Assembly (NCBI GenBank): GCA_030754655.1 | Contig: JASLZX010000004.1 | Location: 1-64,000 of the forward strand | Source: UBA8886 sp002731655 | GTDB taxonomy: Archaea; Thermoplasmatota; Poseidoniia; MGIII; CG-Epi1 | Direction of reading: 5' to 3' | Length of the DNA stretch: 64,000 bases | In this document: positions 23,915-32,810 of the stretch, piece after piece | Layout of the letters: the number at the start of each line of letters is the position of its first letter | Numbering within the stretch: the stretch's first letter is position 1 | Notes under the pieces: model-generated | What the model saw: only the letters and a program-made list of their open reading frames with translations | Databases searched by the model: none | Told to the model about the DNA's origin: nothing | Made by a program: the position numbers and the translations under genes

Positions 23915-26056
23915 GTGCTGCCCGCTATTCTGGAGCACTTCGGTATAGCTGAGCTTTACCCTCCGCAGGTGGAGGCGATACCGCTGGTCGAGCGCGGCGA
24001 GTCGCTGTTGCTGGCGGTGCCGACTGCCGCCGGCAAGACGCTGGTCGCCTACCTCGCGCTGCTGCGCGCCGCGGCGGCGGGCCGCCGCGGCATGTATCTA
24101 GTCCCGCTGCGCGCGCTGGCGTGGGAGAAGGTCGAGGAGTTGCACGCGCTGACGAAGGCGGTGCTGCCGCAGGCGCGCGTCGGGGTCAGCGTCGGTGACT
24201 ACGACCGCACGCGCGGACTGGGCGATTGCGACATCATCGTCGCGACCAGCGAGCGCGCCGACTCGTTGCTGCGCCACTCGCCCGATTGGCTGCCGCAGGT
24301 GGGCTGCCTTGTCGCTGACGAGGTGCACCTGCTCAACGACTCCAATCGGGGGCCGACGCTCGAGGTGACGCTGACGCGCTTCCGCGAGCTGGTGCCCAAT
24401 CTGCAAATTGTAGCGCTCTCGGCAACGGTTTCCAACGCGGCTGAAATTGCCGAATGGCTCGGCGCGGCGCTTGTCAGTAGCGACTTTCGCCCCGTGCCGC
24501 TGGCACGCGGCATCTGCACCGACACGTTGCTTGAGTGGGAAGCGGGCGCACGGCAGGTGTTGCCGCGTGCCGGCACCGAGGGGCTGGTGCAGCAGCGACT
24601 GCCCGACCAGTCGCTGGTCTTTGTCTCGACGCGACGCGGCGCCGAAGCGCAGGCGAAACGGCTGGCGCCAATTACCGAGCTGGCGCTCTCGCCCGCCGAG
24701 CGCGAGGCATTGGCGGAAGCGGCTGACGCGCTGGAGGCGGGTGCCGACGAGGCAACCAGCTTCGACCGCGGGCTGGCGCAACTGCTGCGTCGCGGCGTCG
24801 CGTTCCACCACGCTGGGCTGACCAACCGGCACCGCAAACTGGTCGAGGCGCAGTTTCGGGAGCGGCGGCTGAAGGCGCTGGTCGCGACCCCGACGCTGGC
24901 GGCCGGCGTCAACCTGCCGGCGCGACGCGTTATCGTGCGCGACCTGAAGCGCTGGGAAGCATCATTCCAGTCCAACCAGCCGTTGCCGGTGCTCGAGGTG
25001 CTGCAGATGCTCGGCCGTGCGGGACGGCCGGGCTACGACGCCGAAGGCGAAGGAGTGCTAATGGTGAAGGATGTTGCGCAGGCCGAGGAGGTCGAGGCGG
25101 CCTATTTCCGCGGCGAGCCGGAGCCGGTGGTGTCGCGACTGGGCGCCGAGCCGGCGCTGCGCACCCACCTACTGGCGCTGATTGCGGCCGGTGCTGCGAG
25201 CGACCGCGAGGCGCTGCACAGCTTTCTCGACCGCACGCTCTTCGGCGCGCAGGGTGAGCTGTGGCGCACGCAGCACCGGCTCAACCGCGTGCTCGAATTC
25301 CTGCGCGAGGAGGGGCTAATTACGATGGCCGGCGCGGAGCCGGGCGAGTTCGCCCCCGCCAGCGAGACGCAGCGCGAGGGATTCGCGGCGACCGATTTCG
25401 GCCGCCGCGTCGCACAGCTCTATGTCGACCCACTTACGGGCGTCACGATGCGGCGCGCGCTCGAATCGGGCATCCCGCCCAACCCGCTGGGACTGCTGCA
25501 CATGGTGGCGCGGACGCCTGACATCTATTCGCTCTACGTGCGCAAGCAGGAGATGGAGACCTACCTGGTGCGGATGATGAACGCCAAAGGCGAACTGATG
25601 CTCCCGACTCCCGAGGACCAGGTCGAGATGGAATTTTACCTGTGGGACCTGAAGACCGCGCTGCTGCTACAGGACTGGAGCGAGGAGATGCCCGAGGAGC
25701 AGCTGCTCAAGCGCTACTCAACCACGCCGGGCGACATCCGCGCCAAGGTCGACGTCGCCGAATGGCTGCTCTACGCCGCCACCGAACTGGCGCGTCTGCT
25801 CGCACCTGAGGCAGTTGCGGAGCTGGAGCAGCTGCGCACGCGTGTCACCCACGGCGTGCGACGCGAGCTGCTGCCCCTGCTCGCGCTCCCCGGCGTCGGG
25901 CGCATCCGCGCGCGGGCGCTCTTCAACCACGGCTTCGCGGCGCCCGACGCGTTCACCAGCGCCACCGAGGCGGAGCTGGCTCGGGTGCCCGGCATCGGCC
26001 CGCGGCTGGCGGAACAGCTGGCGGGGCGGCGCGAGCCTGAGCAGACAACGCTCTAA
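23915..26056 (+). CDS. hel308: DNA helicase Hel308
   Basis: 713-residue Ski2-like 3'-5' DNA helicase involved in remodelling stalled forks. Motif I is VPTAAGKTLVAYLALL, motif II VADEVHLLND (DEVH), motif III ALSATVSN, and motif VI LQMLGRAGRPGYD. A winged helix and ratchet domain follow. Two C-terminal helix-hairpin-helix segments, LLALPGVGRIRARALFNHGF and LARVPGIGPRLAEQL, complete the family layout. GTG 23915 follows the upstream stop by two bases; the extension to 23804 overlaps the preceding gene. Length agrees with archaeal Hel308. Confidence 0.94.
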   Translation: MLPAILEHFGIAELYPPQVEAIPLVERGESLLLAVPTAAGKTLVAYLALLRAAAAGRRGMYLVPLRALAWEKVEELHALTKAVLPQARVGVSVGDYDRTRGLGDCDIIVATSERADSLLRHSPDWLPQVGCLVADEVHLLNDSNRGPTLEVTLTRFRELVPNLQIVALSATVSNAAEIAEWLGAALVSSDFRPVPLARGICTDTLLEWEAGARQVLPRAGTEGLVQQRLPDQSLVFVSTRRGAEAQAKRLAPITELALSPAEREALAEAADALEAGADEATSFDRGLAQLLRRGVAFHHAGLTNRHRKLVEAQFRERRLKALVATPTLAAGVNLPARRVIVRDLKRWEASFQSNQPLPVLEVLQMLGRAGRPGYDAEGEGVLMVKDVAQAEEVEAAYFRGEPEPVVSRLGAEPALRTHLLALIAAGAASDREALHSFLDRTLFGAQGELWRTQHRLNRVLEFLREEGLITMAGAEPGEFAPASETQREGFAATDFGRRVAQLYVDPLTGVTMRRALESGIPPNPLGLLHMVARTPDIYSLYVRKQEMETYLVRMMNAKGELMLPTPEDQVEMEFYLWDLKTALLLQDWSEEMPEEQLLKRYSTTPGDIRAKVDVAEWLLYAATELARLLAPEAVAELEQLRTRVTHGVRRELLPLLALPGVGRIRARALFNHGFAAPDAFTSATEAELARVPGIGPRLAEQLAGRREPEQTTL

Positions 26057-26080
26057 AGGGGGCGCAGCGTTCGGGCTGCG

Positions 26081-26848
26081 ATGGTGCGGCTCATCGAGGA
26101 CCAACCCGACGCGTTCACTTACCGTGCCTTCGGCCGCCGCATCTTCTTCACTGGGCTGCTGGTTGCAGCAACCTACGTCGCCGCTGGGACCATCGTGCTA
26201 CAGGAATCAGAGGCAATTATGCGCCAGACGGGTATGGATTCCGAGGGTATTGTGGGGCAGATTACCGGTGCGATGGTGTTCGTGATGATAGTCTTCGCGC
26301 CGCTCGCGTTGAGTATGTTCCTGCTAATCCGGTTGATTCGCCGCGCCTTCGGCCAGCTGGAGGTCGAGCGCGGACTGCCGCTGACGATGCTGACACTCTC
26401 GCGGCTGGCGTTCATGGCTGCGATTACGGTAGCCTTCGCGCCAATGGGGCTGGCGATTGACGCCCCCGTGACGGCTATCAATTTCTATCAGGAGCGGTTC
26501 ATGACTTGGTTTTTCACGCTGGTCGGCATCGGGCTGGCGCTGGTGCTGCTGGCGCCGGTGCGGCAGTTGCAGCTGCGCACCGGCCGGCTGCTGTGGGTCC
26601 CGGCACTGGCTGGAGCGTTCGCCGCCGGCTACTTGGTCTGGATGGCGCACTCGTCGGCGTGGGACATCTCGGTCTTCCAGCTCTCGCAGGAGAACCTTGA
26701 CGCGGTCAAGGAGTTCCGCACCAGCTTCACCTTCACGATGCTCACCTGCGCGGCGGCAATCATGACTTGGAGCTGGACCATATCACGTAACGCTAGCTCG
26801 ATTCTGGTGCGCCAGAAAGCGCACTTCTTCACGCAATTGGGCCGATGA
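26081..26848 (+). CDS. Polytopic membrane protein of unknown function
   Basis: 255 residues with about six hydrophobic helices, for example IFFTGLLVAATYVAAGTIVL, ITGAMVFVMIVFAPLALSMF, FFTLVGIGLALVLLAPV and FTMLTCAAAIMTWSW. No recognised motif. ATG 25 bases after a CTAAAG box that overlaps the Hel308 stop. Its TGA overlaps the ATG of RFC-L (ATGA), so it drives or co-expresses the clamp-loader gene. Confidence 0.6.
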   Translation: MVRLIEDQPDAFTYRAFGRRIFFTGLLVAATYVAAGTIVLQESEAIMRQTGMDSEGIVGQITGAMVFVMIVFAPLALSMFLLIRLIRRAFGQLEVERGLPLTMLTLSRLAFMAAITVAFAPMGLAIDAPVTAINFYQERFMTWFFTLVGIGLALVLLAPVRQLQLRTGRLLWVPALAGAFAAGYLVWMAHSSAWDISVFQLSQENLDAVKEFRTSFTFTMLTCAAAIMTWSWTISRNASSILVRQKAHFFTQLGR

Positions 26849-28311
26849 GCAACCTGCCCTGGAGCGAGAAGTATCGCCCGCGCACCCTCGCTGACGTCAA
26901 GGGTAACCCGCATGCCGTGGCGCAGCTCCGCGCGTGGGGTTCGGCGTGGGCGCGCGGCATCCCTGACCAGCGTGGCGTAATCCTGGCGGGGCCGGCCGGC
27001 TGCGGCAAGACTTCGGCCGCGCTAGCGCTAGCGGGTGAAATGGGGTGGGAAGTGGTCGAGCTCAACGCCTCCGACGCGCGGTCGGGGCCGGTTATCGAAG
27101 GCGTCGCCCTCAGGGCGGGACTCTTCGCGGGCTTCGCCACCGACGGCACCGCGCCGCGCACCAAGCTGATTCTGCTCGACGAAGCCGATAACCTCTACGA
27201 GCGGCCGGAGCAGTCGGCCGGCAAGGCGAAGGACTACAGCGACCGCGGCGGCCGCAAGGCGGTGATGCGGACGCTGCGCGAGACGCGTCAGCCGGTCATC
27301 CTGACGGTCAACGACCTCTACGCGCTCACGAAGGGCAGTGGCGGTGCGTTCCGGCGGATAGCGCAGACCATCAAGTTCCAGCGGCTCCCTGTCGCAACCA
27401 TCCGCGAAGTGCTGACCGAAATTGCCGCCGCCGAAAACATCGAAATCGAGCCGGCGGTGGTCCAGCGGCTCGCCGCCAACGCGAGCGGCGACCTGCGCGG
27501 TGCACTCAACGACCTGCAGTCGCTGGCCGAAGGGGGGCTGACGGTCGACGACGAGCAGGTTGATGCGCTCGGCGTCCGTGACCGCGAGTCGGAGATGTTC
27601 GACACGCTGCGCGCCATCTTTGAAGGCGACGACTACGATGGCCCCCGCAAGGCGATTTTCGACCTGCACGAGCCGCCCGGCGAAGTTGCGACGTGGGTCA
27701 GCGACAACCTGCCGCTGGTCTACCGCCAGCCGAACGACCTCGAGCGCGCCTATCGCCGCGTCGCGCACGCCGACCTGCTGCTGGCGCGCACCCGCCGCCA
27801 GCAGAATTACGGTCTGTGGGGCTACGCCAGCGAGCTGCTGAGCAGCGGCGTTGCGCTCTCGCGTCACCATCCCCCGTCGGGCGCGCGGCTGCAGTTCCCG
27901 TCGTGGATTCGCAAGATGGGCGCCTCGCGCGGCACCCGCGCCGCGCGCGACTCGCTCGCCGCCAAGATAGGTGCGGCGGCGCACATGTCCAAGCGGCAGG
28001 CGAAGCTGGAGCAGCTCGCCGTTGTCGCGGCGAGCTGCCGTGGCGATGCGGACAAGGCCGCGTGCATCGCCGGCAAGCTGGAGCTGACCGAAGGCGAGCT
28101 GGCGCAGCTGCTCGGCACGATTCCGAAAGACCGCAAGCTGAAAGCCATAATGGAAGCGTCGCAGCCCTACCGGCAGGAGCGCGAAGTCATCACACTCAAG
28201 ACGCGGCCGCCCGCGGCGAAACGGGCGGCCGCTGCCAGCGACGAAGCGGCGGAGCCGGAGAAGCCTGACGTGGCGGCCGACAGGAAGCAGAAAAGTCTCT
28301 TCGACTTTTAG
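26845..28311 (+). CDS. rfcL: Replication factor C large subunit
   Basis: 488-residue clamp-loader large subunit, which with RFC-S opens PCNA and loads it on primed DNA. N-terminal LPWSEKYRPRTLADVKGN, Walker A LAGPAGCGKTSAALALA, Walker B LILLDEADNLYER, and NASGDLRGALNDLQSL are diagnostic. The C-terminal QKSLFDF is a PCNA-interacting (PIP) motif, as in archaeal RFC-L. The ATG overlaps the upstream stop. Its stop overlaps that of the convergent DinB gene. Confidence 0.96.
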   Translation: MSNLPWSEKYRPRTLADVKGNPHAVAQLRAWGSAWARGIPDQRGVILAGPAGCGKTSAALALAGEMGWEVVELNASDARSGPVIEGVALRAGLFAGFATDGTAPRTKLILLDEADNLYERPEQSAGKAKDYSDRGGRKAVMRTLRETRQPVILTVNDLYALTKGSGGAFRRIAQTIKFQRLPVATIREVLTEIAAAENIEIEPAVVQRLAANASGDLRGALNDLQSLAEGGLTVDDEQVDALGVRDRESEMFDTLRAIFEGDDYDGPRKAIFDLHEPPGEVATWVSDNLPLVYRQPNDLERAYRRVAHADLLLARTRRQQNYGLWGYASELLSSGVALSRHHPPSGARLQFPSWIRKMGASRGTRAARDSLAAKIGAAAHMSKRQAKLEQLAVVAASCRGDADKAACIAGKLELTEGELAQLLGTIPKDRKLKAIMEASQPYRQEREVITLKTRPPAAKRAAAASDEAAEPEKPDVAADRKQKSLFDF

Positions 28312-29360
28312 AACTCCCCCAGCCGCGTCTGCGCCCGCGTGCCGAGCCGGCTGACGCCGACGCCTAGCAGCCGCACTGGCTGCCCCGTCGCCCAGTTGCG
28401 GTCGAGCAGCACGGTCGCGGCGCGCAGGATGTCGGCCGCGGCGGCGATTTCGCCCGGGAGCGTCCGCTGGCGAGTGATGGTCGTGAAGTCAGCCCAGCGC
28501 AGCTTGAGCGTCACCGTGCGGCCGGTGCGGCCTGAGCGAGCCAGCTCGCCGGCGACCTGTTCGCAGAGCTTGGCGAGCGCCGCCAGCAGCGGCTCGCGGT
28601 CGTCGACGTCCTGTGCGAAGGTGCGCTCGGTCGAGATTTGCTTGCGCTCCCACGGGCTCGGGTCGACCGGCCGAGTGTCTATGCCGCGCGCCAGCTGGCG
28701 CAGCACCGCGCCGTAGCTGCCGAAGGCGGGCAGCAGCGCCTGCACGTCGACCTGCGCTAGCTCCCCGCAGGTCTCGATGCCCAGCTCGCCCAGCGCGACG
28801 CCGGTTTTCGGGCCGACGCCGTAGAGTCGCCTGACGGGGAGCGGCGCGAGAAACTGTGCCTCGCCGTCGGGCGGCACAATTGTGCAGCCTTTGGGTTTTT
28901 CGAAGTCGCTCGCGACCTTGGCGACCAGCTTGCACGTTGCAAGGCCAACTGACGCCGGCAGCTTGGTTTCGCTCGAAATGTATTTGCGGAGCCGCGGCGC
29001 CAGTTTCTCTGGCACCGCGGTCTCGCCCAAATCGACGAACGCCTCGTCGACCGAGAGCGGCTCGAGCGGGCCGAACTCGGCCAGCCGTCGCATCACCTCG
29101 CGCGAGCAGCCCTCGATGCGCTCCCAGTCGGGCGCGGCGAACTTGAGTTCGGGGCAGCGGCGCGCCGCCTGCGTCGCCGGCATCGCCGAGCAAACGCCGC
29201 GCTGGCGCGCCTCGTAGCTGGCCGACGCGACGACGCCGCGCGTTCCCGGCTTGCCGCCGATGGCGAGCGGCAGCCCGCGGTCCTCGGGGTGGTCGAGCAG
29301 GTGGACGTTGACGAAGAAGGCGTCCATGTCAAGGTGCAGGATTGCGCGCGGCCACTCCAT
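28308..29360 (-). CDS. dinB: Y-family DNA polymerase IV (DinB/Dpo4-like)
   Basis: About 350 residues; translesion DNA polymerase. The palm motif ILHLDMDAFFVNVHLLD, the steric region VVASASYEARQRGVCSAMP, and catalytic LSVDEAFVDL are present, as is the HhH region VRRLYGVGPKTGVALGELG. The C-terminus QTRLGEF fits a minimal PIP box (Q-x-x-L-x-x-F). The start is ATG 29360 (MEWPRAILHLDMDAF); longer frames extend across the divergent promoter. It is divergent from TrpRS with only 55 bases between starts. Confidence 0.94.
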   Translation of the reverse strand: MEWPRAILHLDMDAFFVNVHLLDHPEDRGLPLAIGGKPGTRGVVASASYEARQRGVCSAMPATQAARRCPELKFAAPDWERIEGCSREVMRRLAEFGPLEPLSVDEAFVDLGETAVPEKLAPRLRKYISSETKLPASVGLATCKLVAKVASDFEKPKGCTIVPPDGEAQFLAPLPVRRLYGVGPKTGVALGELGIETCGELAQVDVQALLPAFGSYGAVLRQLARGIDTRPVDPSPWERKQISTERTFAQDVDDREPLLAALAKLCEQVAGELARSGRTGRTVTLKLRWADFTTITRQRTLPGEIAAAADILRAATVLLDRNWATGQPVRLLGVGVSRLGTRAQTRLGEF

Positions 29361-29388
29361 GGTGGGGGATGCGCGGCTGCGCATTACC

Positions 29389-29393
29389 TTTAA
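29389..29393. promoter_or_regulatory. TATA-like box between dinB and trpS
   Basis: TTTAA on the plus strand, TTAAA on the minus. It is centred 25 bases before the TrpRS ATG (29416) and about 31 bases before the DinB ATG (29360), and is the only AT-rich element in the 55-base gap. Confidence 0.5.
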
Positions 29394-29415
29394 CCCCCCG
29401 GACTGTCGGCGAGCG

Positions 29416-30714
29416 ATGGAACTGGACCCGTGGGCCAGCGACCGCATCAAGGACTACACGCGGCTGCGCGACCAGTTTGGACTCGGGACGCTGGCGCCCG
29501 ACGCAACGGGGCTACCGGAAGGGTCGCTCTTCCGCCGCAGCATCGTCTTCGCGCACCGCGGCTGGGAGCCGTTCGGCCGCGCGCTGGCCGACGGGAAGCC
29601 GACGGCGCTGATGACCGGGCTGATGCCGTCGGGGAAGATGCATCTCGGCCACAAGATGCTGCTCGATCAGGTCATCGCTTACCAGCGGCTCGGCACTGAC
29701 GTCTTCATCGCGGTCGCCGACCTCGAAGCGGCGGCGACGCGCGACCTGCCGCTCGATGAGTGCCGCGACTTTGCCGTCGCGGAATACCTGCAGCACTACG
29801 TCGCTCTCGGTCTCGTGCCGTGCCAGTTCTACTTCCAGTCTGAGCGAGTGCAGGTGTTGCGGCTGGCGCACCAGCTTTCGCACCGCGTCAACTGGTCGAA
29901 GCTCGAAGCGCTCTACGGCTTCAGTGGCTCGACCAGCCTCGCGCACGCCACCGCGCCGCTGGTGCAGGCAGGCGACATCCTCCACCCGCAGCTCGCCGAG
30001 TTCGGCGGCCCGCGCCCGACGCTTGTGCCAGTGGGCGTTGACCAGGATCCGCACCTGCGGCTGACGCGCGACCTCGTGGCGGCGGTGCGTAAGGTGCGCT
30101 GCCGGCAGGCGAAGGACGGCCGCATCGGCGCCTTCGCGACCGCCGGCGACGGGACCGCAAAGCTGCTGAAGGACGCTGGCAAGCTCTGCGCCAAATTGGG
30201 CTTCAAAAAGCAGGAGCTGAAGGTCGATTACGGCGCGCTCTATCTGGACGACGCGCATCCAGCGGACGTCGAGCATATCGACGCCGCGCTGGCGTATGTC
30301 GACGCGTCGCACGGCGGCTTCGGCTTCATGGCACCCTCGAGCAGCTACCATCGGCTGATGCTCGGCCTCACCGGCGGCAAGATGTCGTCGTCCGAACCCG
30401 ACAGCGCCATCTTCCTCGCCGACTCTCCCAAGGAAGCGCAGCGGAAGGTGAAGCGGGCGCAGACAACCGGCGGTGCGACGGTCGAAGAGCATCGAAAGAC
30501 GGGCGGCCGCCCGCTCGAATGCCCGGTTTTCGAGCTATACGCCTACCACCTCATGGACGACGACTCAAAGCTCAAGAAAATTCACGATGGCTGCGCCGAC
30601 GGCAGCTGGTTCTGCGGCGATTGCAAGGCGCTCGCGGGCGACCTGCTGGGGGGCTTCCTCGAAGGCCACCAGTCACGGCTGGCGGAAGCCGATACAGCTG
30701 GCTTCGTAGTTTAA
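29416..30714 (+). CDS. trpS: Tryptophanyl-tRNA synthetase (archaeal/eukaryotic type)
   Basis: 432 residues, class I synthetase charging tRNA-Trp. HIGH-like motif is PSGKMHLGHKML and the KMSKS motif is GGKMSSSEPDSA, both typical of archaeal/eukaryotic TrpRS; VPVGVDQDPHLRLTRDLA-type sequence lies between (VGVDQDPHLRLTRDL). N-terminal MELDPWASDRIKDYTRL begins exactly at the leaderless ATG set by the TTTAA box. Its stop lies ten bases from that of the convergent lipB. Confidence 0.95.
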   Translation: MELDPWASDRIKDYTRLRDQFGLGTLAPDATGLPEGSLFRRSIVFAHRGWEPFGRALADGKPTALMTGLMPSGKMHLGHKMLLDQVIAYQRLGTDVFIAVADLEAAATRDLPLDECRDFAVAEYLQHYVALGLVPCQFYFQSERVQVLRLAHQLSHRVNWSKLEALYGFSGSTSLAHATAPLVQAGDILHPQLAEFGGPRPTLVPVGVDQDPHLRLTRDLVAAVRKVRCRQAKDGRIGAFATAGDGTAKLLKDAGKLCAKLGFKKQELKVDYGALYLDDAHPADVEHIDAALAYVDASHGGFGFMAPSSSYHRLMLGLTGGKMSSSEPDSAIFLADSPKEAQRKVKRAQTTGGATVEEHRKTGGRPLECPVFELYAYHLMDDDSKLKKIHDGCADGSWFCGDCKALAGDLLGGFLEGHQSRLAEADTAGFVV

Positions 30715-30724
30715 ATATTGGTCG

Positions 30725-31399
30725 TCAGGAATCCCAGCCGCGCTCGGCAGCCATTTCGCGCCCCAGCACCGCCGGCATCTGTGCCAGCAGCGCCGCCTCC
30801 ATCGCGCACATCGGAATGTCGTGTCCGAGCGCCGCCAGCGATGTGTGCCGGCCCACCGGCAGGCCGCAGCCGGCGACCGCTTGCAGGCGGTCGCCCGGCG
30901 TCGACAAGTTGATGTCGAAGCCGTGGCGCGAGACCCACTGGCTGAACTGCAGCCCGATGCTCGCGACCTTGAAACCGTCGAGCCAGACCCCCATCATGGC
31001 GGGGTTGCGCCCGGCGTCAACGCCGAAAGTTGCGAGCGATTCGATAATCCACTCCTCGATGAGCGTGATTACCGTGCGAATCGATTCCTCGCGCCAGCGG
31101 AAGACAGGGTAGCCGACGAGCTGCCCCGGCCCGTGCCAGGTGATGCCGCCGCCGCGGTCCACCTCGCGCGACGCGTAGCCGTTCGGCGCCGTGATGCCAT
31201 CGACCTTCGCGCGGCGCCCGACGGTGATGACCTCGGGGTGTTCGACGAAAATCAGCGTGTCCGGGATTTCGTCGCTAATGCGTTGCGCCTGCAGTGCCTG
31301 CATCACCGCGTCAACCGTGGCGTGAGTGCGTTGGCCAGCGTGCAGCAGCGTCACCGGCGCCAGCCGCGCCCGCGTTTCCAGCGTCACGACCTCGCTCAT
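30725..31399 (-). CDS. lipB: Octanoyltransferase LipB
   Basis: 224 residues. LipB transfers octanoyl groups from acyl carrier protein to lipoyl domains. The conserved REVDRGGGITWHGPGQLVGY motif, lysine in FKVASIGLQFSQWVSRHG, and catalytic cysteine in VAGCGLPVGRHTSL are present. Last cistron of the six-gene lipA-to-lipB operon; the ATG overlaps the E3 stop (ATGA). The octanoyl donor in an archaeon lacking classical fatty-acid synthesis is an open question. Confidence 0.93.
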   Translation of the reverse strand: MSEVVTLETRARLAPVTLLHAGQRTHATVDAVMQALQAQRISDEIPDTLIFVEHPEVITVGRRAKVDGITAPNGYASREVDRGGGITWHGPGQLVGYPVFRWREESIRTVITLIEEWIIESLATFGVDAGRNPAMMGVWLDGFKVASIGLQFSQWVSRHGFDINLSTPGDRLQAVAGCGLPVGRHTSLAALGHDIPMCAMEAALLAQMPAVLGREMAAERGWDS

Positions 31400-32808
31400 T
31401 TGGCGACGTGGATGGCGTGCCCCAGCGCCGCCAGCGCCGCCTCGGCGAACGCCTCGGTCAGCGTCGGGTGGACGTGGATGGTCCCGGCAATGTCCTCCAG
31501 TCGCGTTCCCATCTCGAGCGCGTGCGCAAATTCCCCGCTCAGTTCGGCAACGTGCCCGCCGACGGCGTGGATGCCGACGATGACGTTGTCATCGCGCCGG
31601 GCGGTGATGCGTACGAAGCCGCCGTCAGCGCCCGCCTGCATCGCCAGCGCGCGTCCGCTCGCGGCGAAGGGGAACTTGCCGATGGTCGTGGCGATGCCCG
31701 CCTCCTCCGCCTCGGCGGGCGTCAGGCCGACGCCGACGATTTCGGGCTCTGTAAAGCAGACCGCCGGGATAGCGACTGGGTCGAATTCGCGGCGGTGGCC
31801 GGCGATGATTTCGGCGACCATTTCGCCCTGCGCCGACGCTTTGTGCGCCAGCATCGGTTCGCCGACAAGGTCGCCGATGGCCCAGACATTGCGCATCGAC
31901 GTGCGGCAACGGCTGTCGACCCTGACGAACGGCCCGTCCAGGTCGACTGCCATATTCTCCAGCCCCCAGCCCTTGGTGCAGGGGCGGCGGCCGACGGTCA
32001 CCAGTACGCGGTCGCCCTTGGCTTTCTGCGTCTTTCCGTCGGAATCGGTGAACTCGACCGTCGTTGTTTTCCCGCGCGTCTTGGCAGCAGTCGCCTTCGC
32101 GCCGAGATGCACCGGCACCTTGTGGCGGCGCAGCCACATCGAAATCGGTCGCACCATCTCCGTATCGTAGAGCGGCAGGATGCGGTCCAGCGCTTCGACG
32201 AATTCCACTTCGCAGCCGAGCTTGCGGTACGCAATCCCAAGTTCGAGCCCGATATAGCCAGCGCCGATTATCACCAGCTTGCTCGGCAGCTCCTTCAGCT
32301 CGAGCGCCTCGGTCGACGAGATGATGTTGCCGCCGAATGGCATGAACGGCAGCTCTGTCGCCAGGGATCCTGTGGCGAGAATCACGTGCTCGGCCGTGAT
32401 GGTCACGCTGCCGTCGGCAGTCTTTACGTCACAAGTCTTGCCATCGTGAAAGGTGGCCCAGCCCTGCAGCAGTTCGACGCCCGCCTTCTTCAGCAGCGTT
32501 TCGACGCCGCTGTTGAGTTTGTCGACAATCGACTCCTTCCATGCCACCAGCGCACCCATGTTCAGCAGCGGGCCGTCGGGGAGCGAGATGCCCATCTCGC
32601 CCGCGCCAGCGTGCGCGCCCAGTTCCTCGAAGCGGCTCGCAGCGTGGATTACTGCCTTCGACGGGATGCAGCCGCGAATCAGACAGGTGCCGCCGGCGCG
32701 GTCGCCCTCGATAATGATTGTCTTGAGCCCGAGCTGCCCAGCGCGGATGGCGGCGACGTAGCCTCCCGGTCCGGCGCCGACTACCAGCACCTTGCATTTG
32801 CGTTCCAT
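31396..32808 (-). CDS. lpdA: Dihydrolipoamide dehydrogenase (E3)
   Basis: 470-residue FAD flavoprotein that reoxidises dihydrolipoyl groups with NAD+. FAD motif VLVVGAGPGGYVAAIRAGQL, redox disulfide GGTCLIRGCIPSKA, NAD motif LVIIGAGYIGLELGIAYRKL, and the C-terminal catalytic His-Glu region IHVHPTLTEAFAEA are intact. Start at ATG 32808, two bases after the E2 stop. Part of the lipA-E1-E2-E3-lipB operon, so it probably serves this complex specifically. Confidence 0.96.
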   Translation of the reverse strand: MERKCKVLVVGAGPGGYVAAIRAGQLGLKTIIIEGDRAGGTCLIRGCIPSKAVIHAASRFEELGAHAGAGEMGISLPDGPLLNMGALVAWKESIVDKLNSGVETLLKKAGVELLQGWATFHDGKTCDVKTADGSVTITAEHVILATGSLATELPFMPFGGNIISSTEALELKELPSKLVIIGAGYIGLELGIAYRKLGCEVEFVEALDRILPLYDTEMVRPISMWLRRHKVPVHLGAKATAAKTRGKTTTVEFTDSDGKTQKAKGDRVLVTVGRRPCTKGWGLENMAVDLDGPFVRVDSRCRTSMRNVWAIGDLVGEPMLAHKASAQGEMVAEIIAGHRREFDPVAIPAVCFTEPEIVGVGLTPAEAEEAGIATTIGKFPFAASGRALAMQAGADGGFVRITARRDDNVIVGIHAVGGHVAELSGEFAHALEMGTRLEDIAGTIHVHPTLTEAFAEAALAALGHAIHVAK

Positions 32809-32810
32809 GA

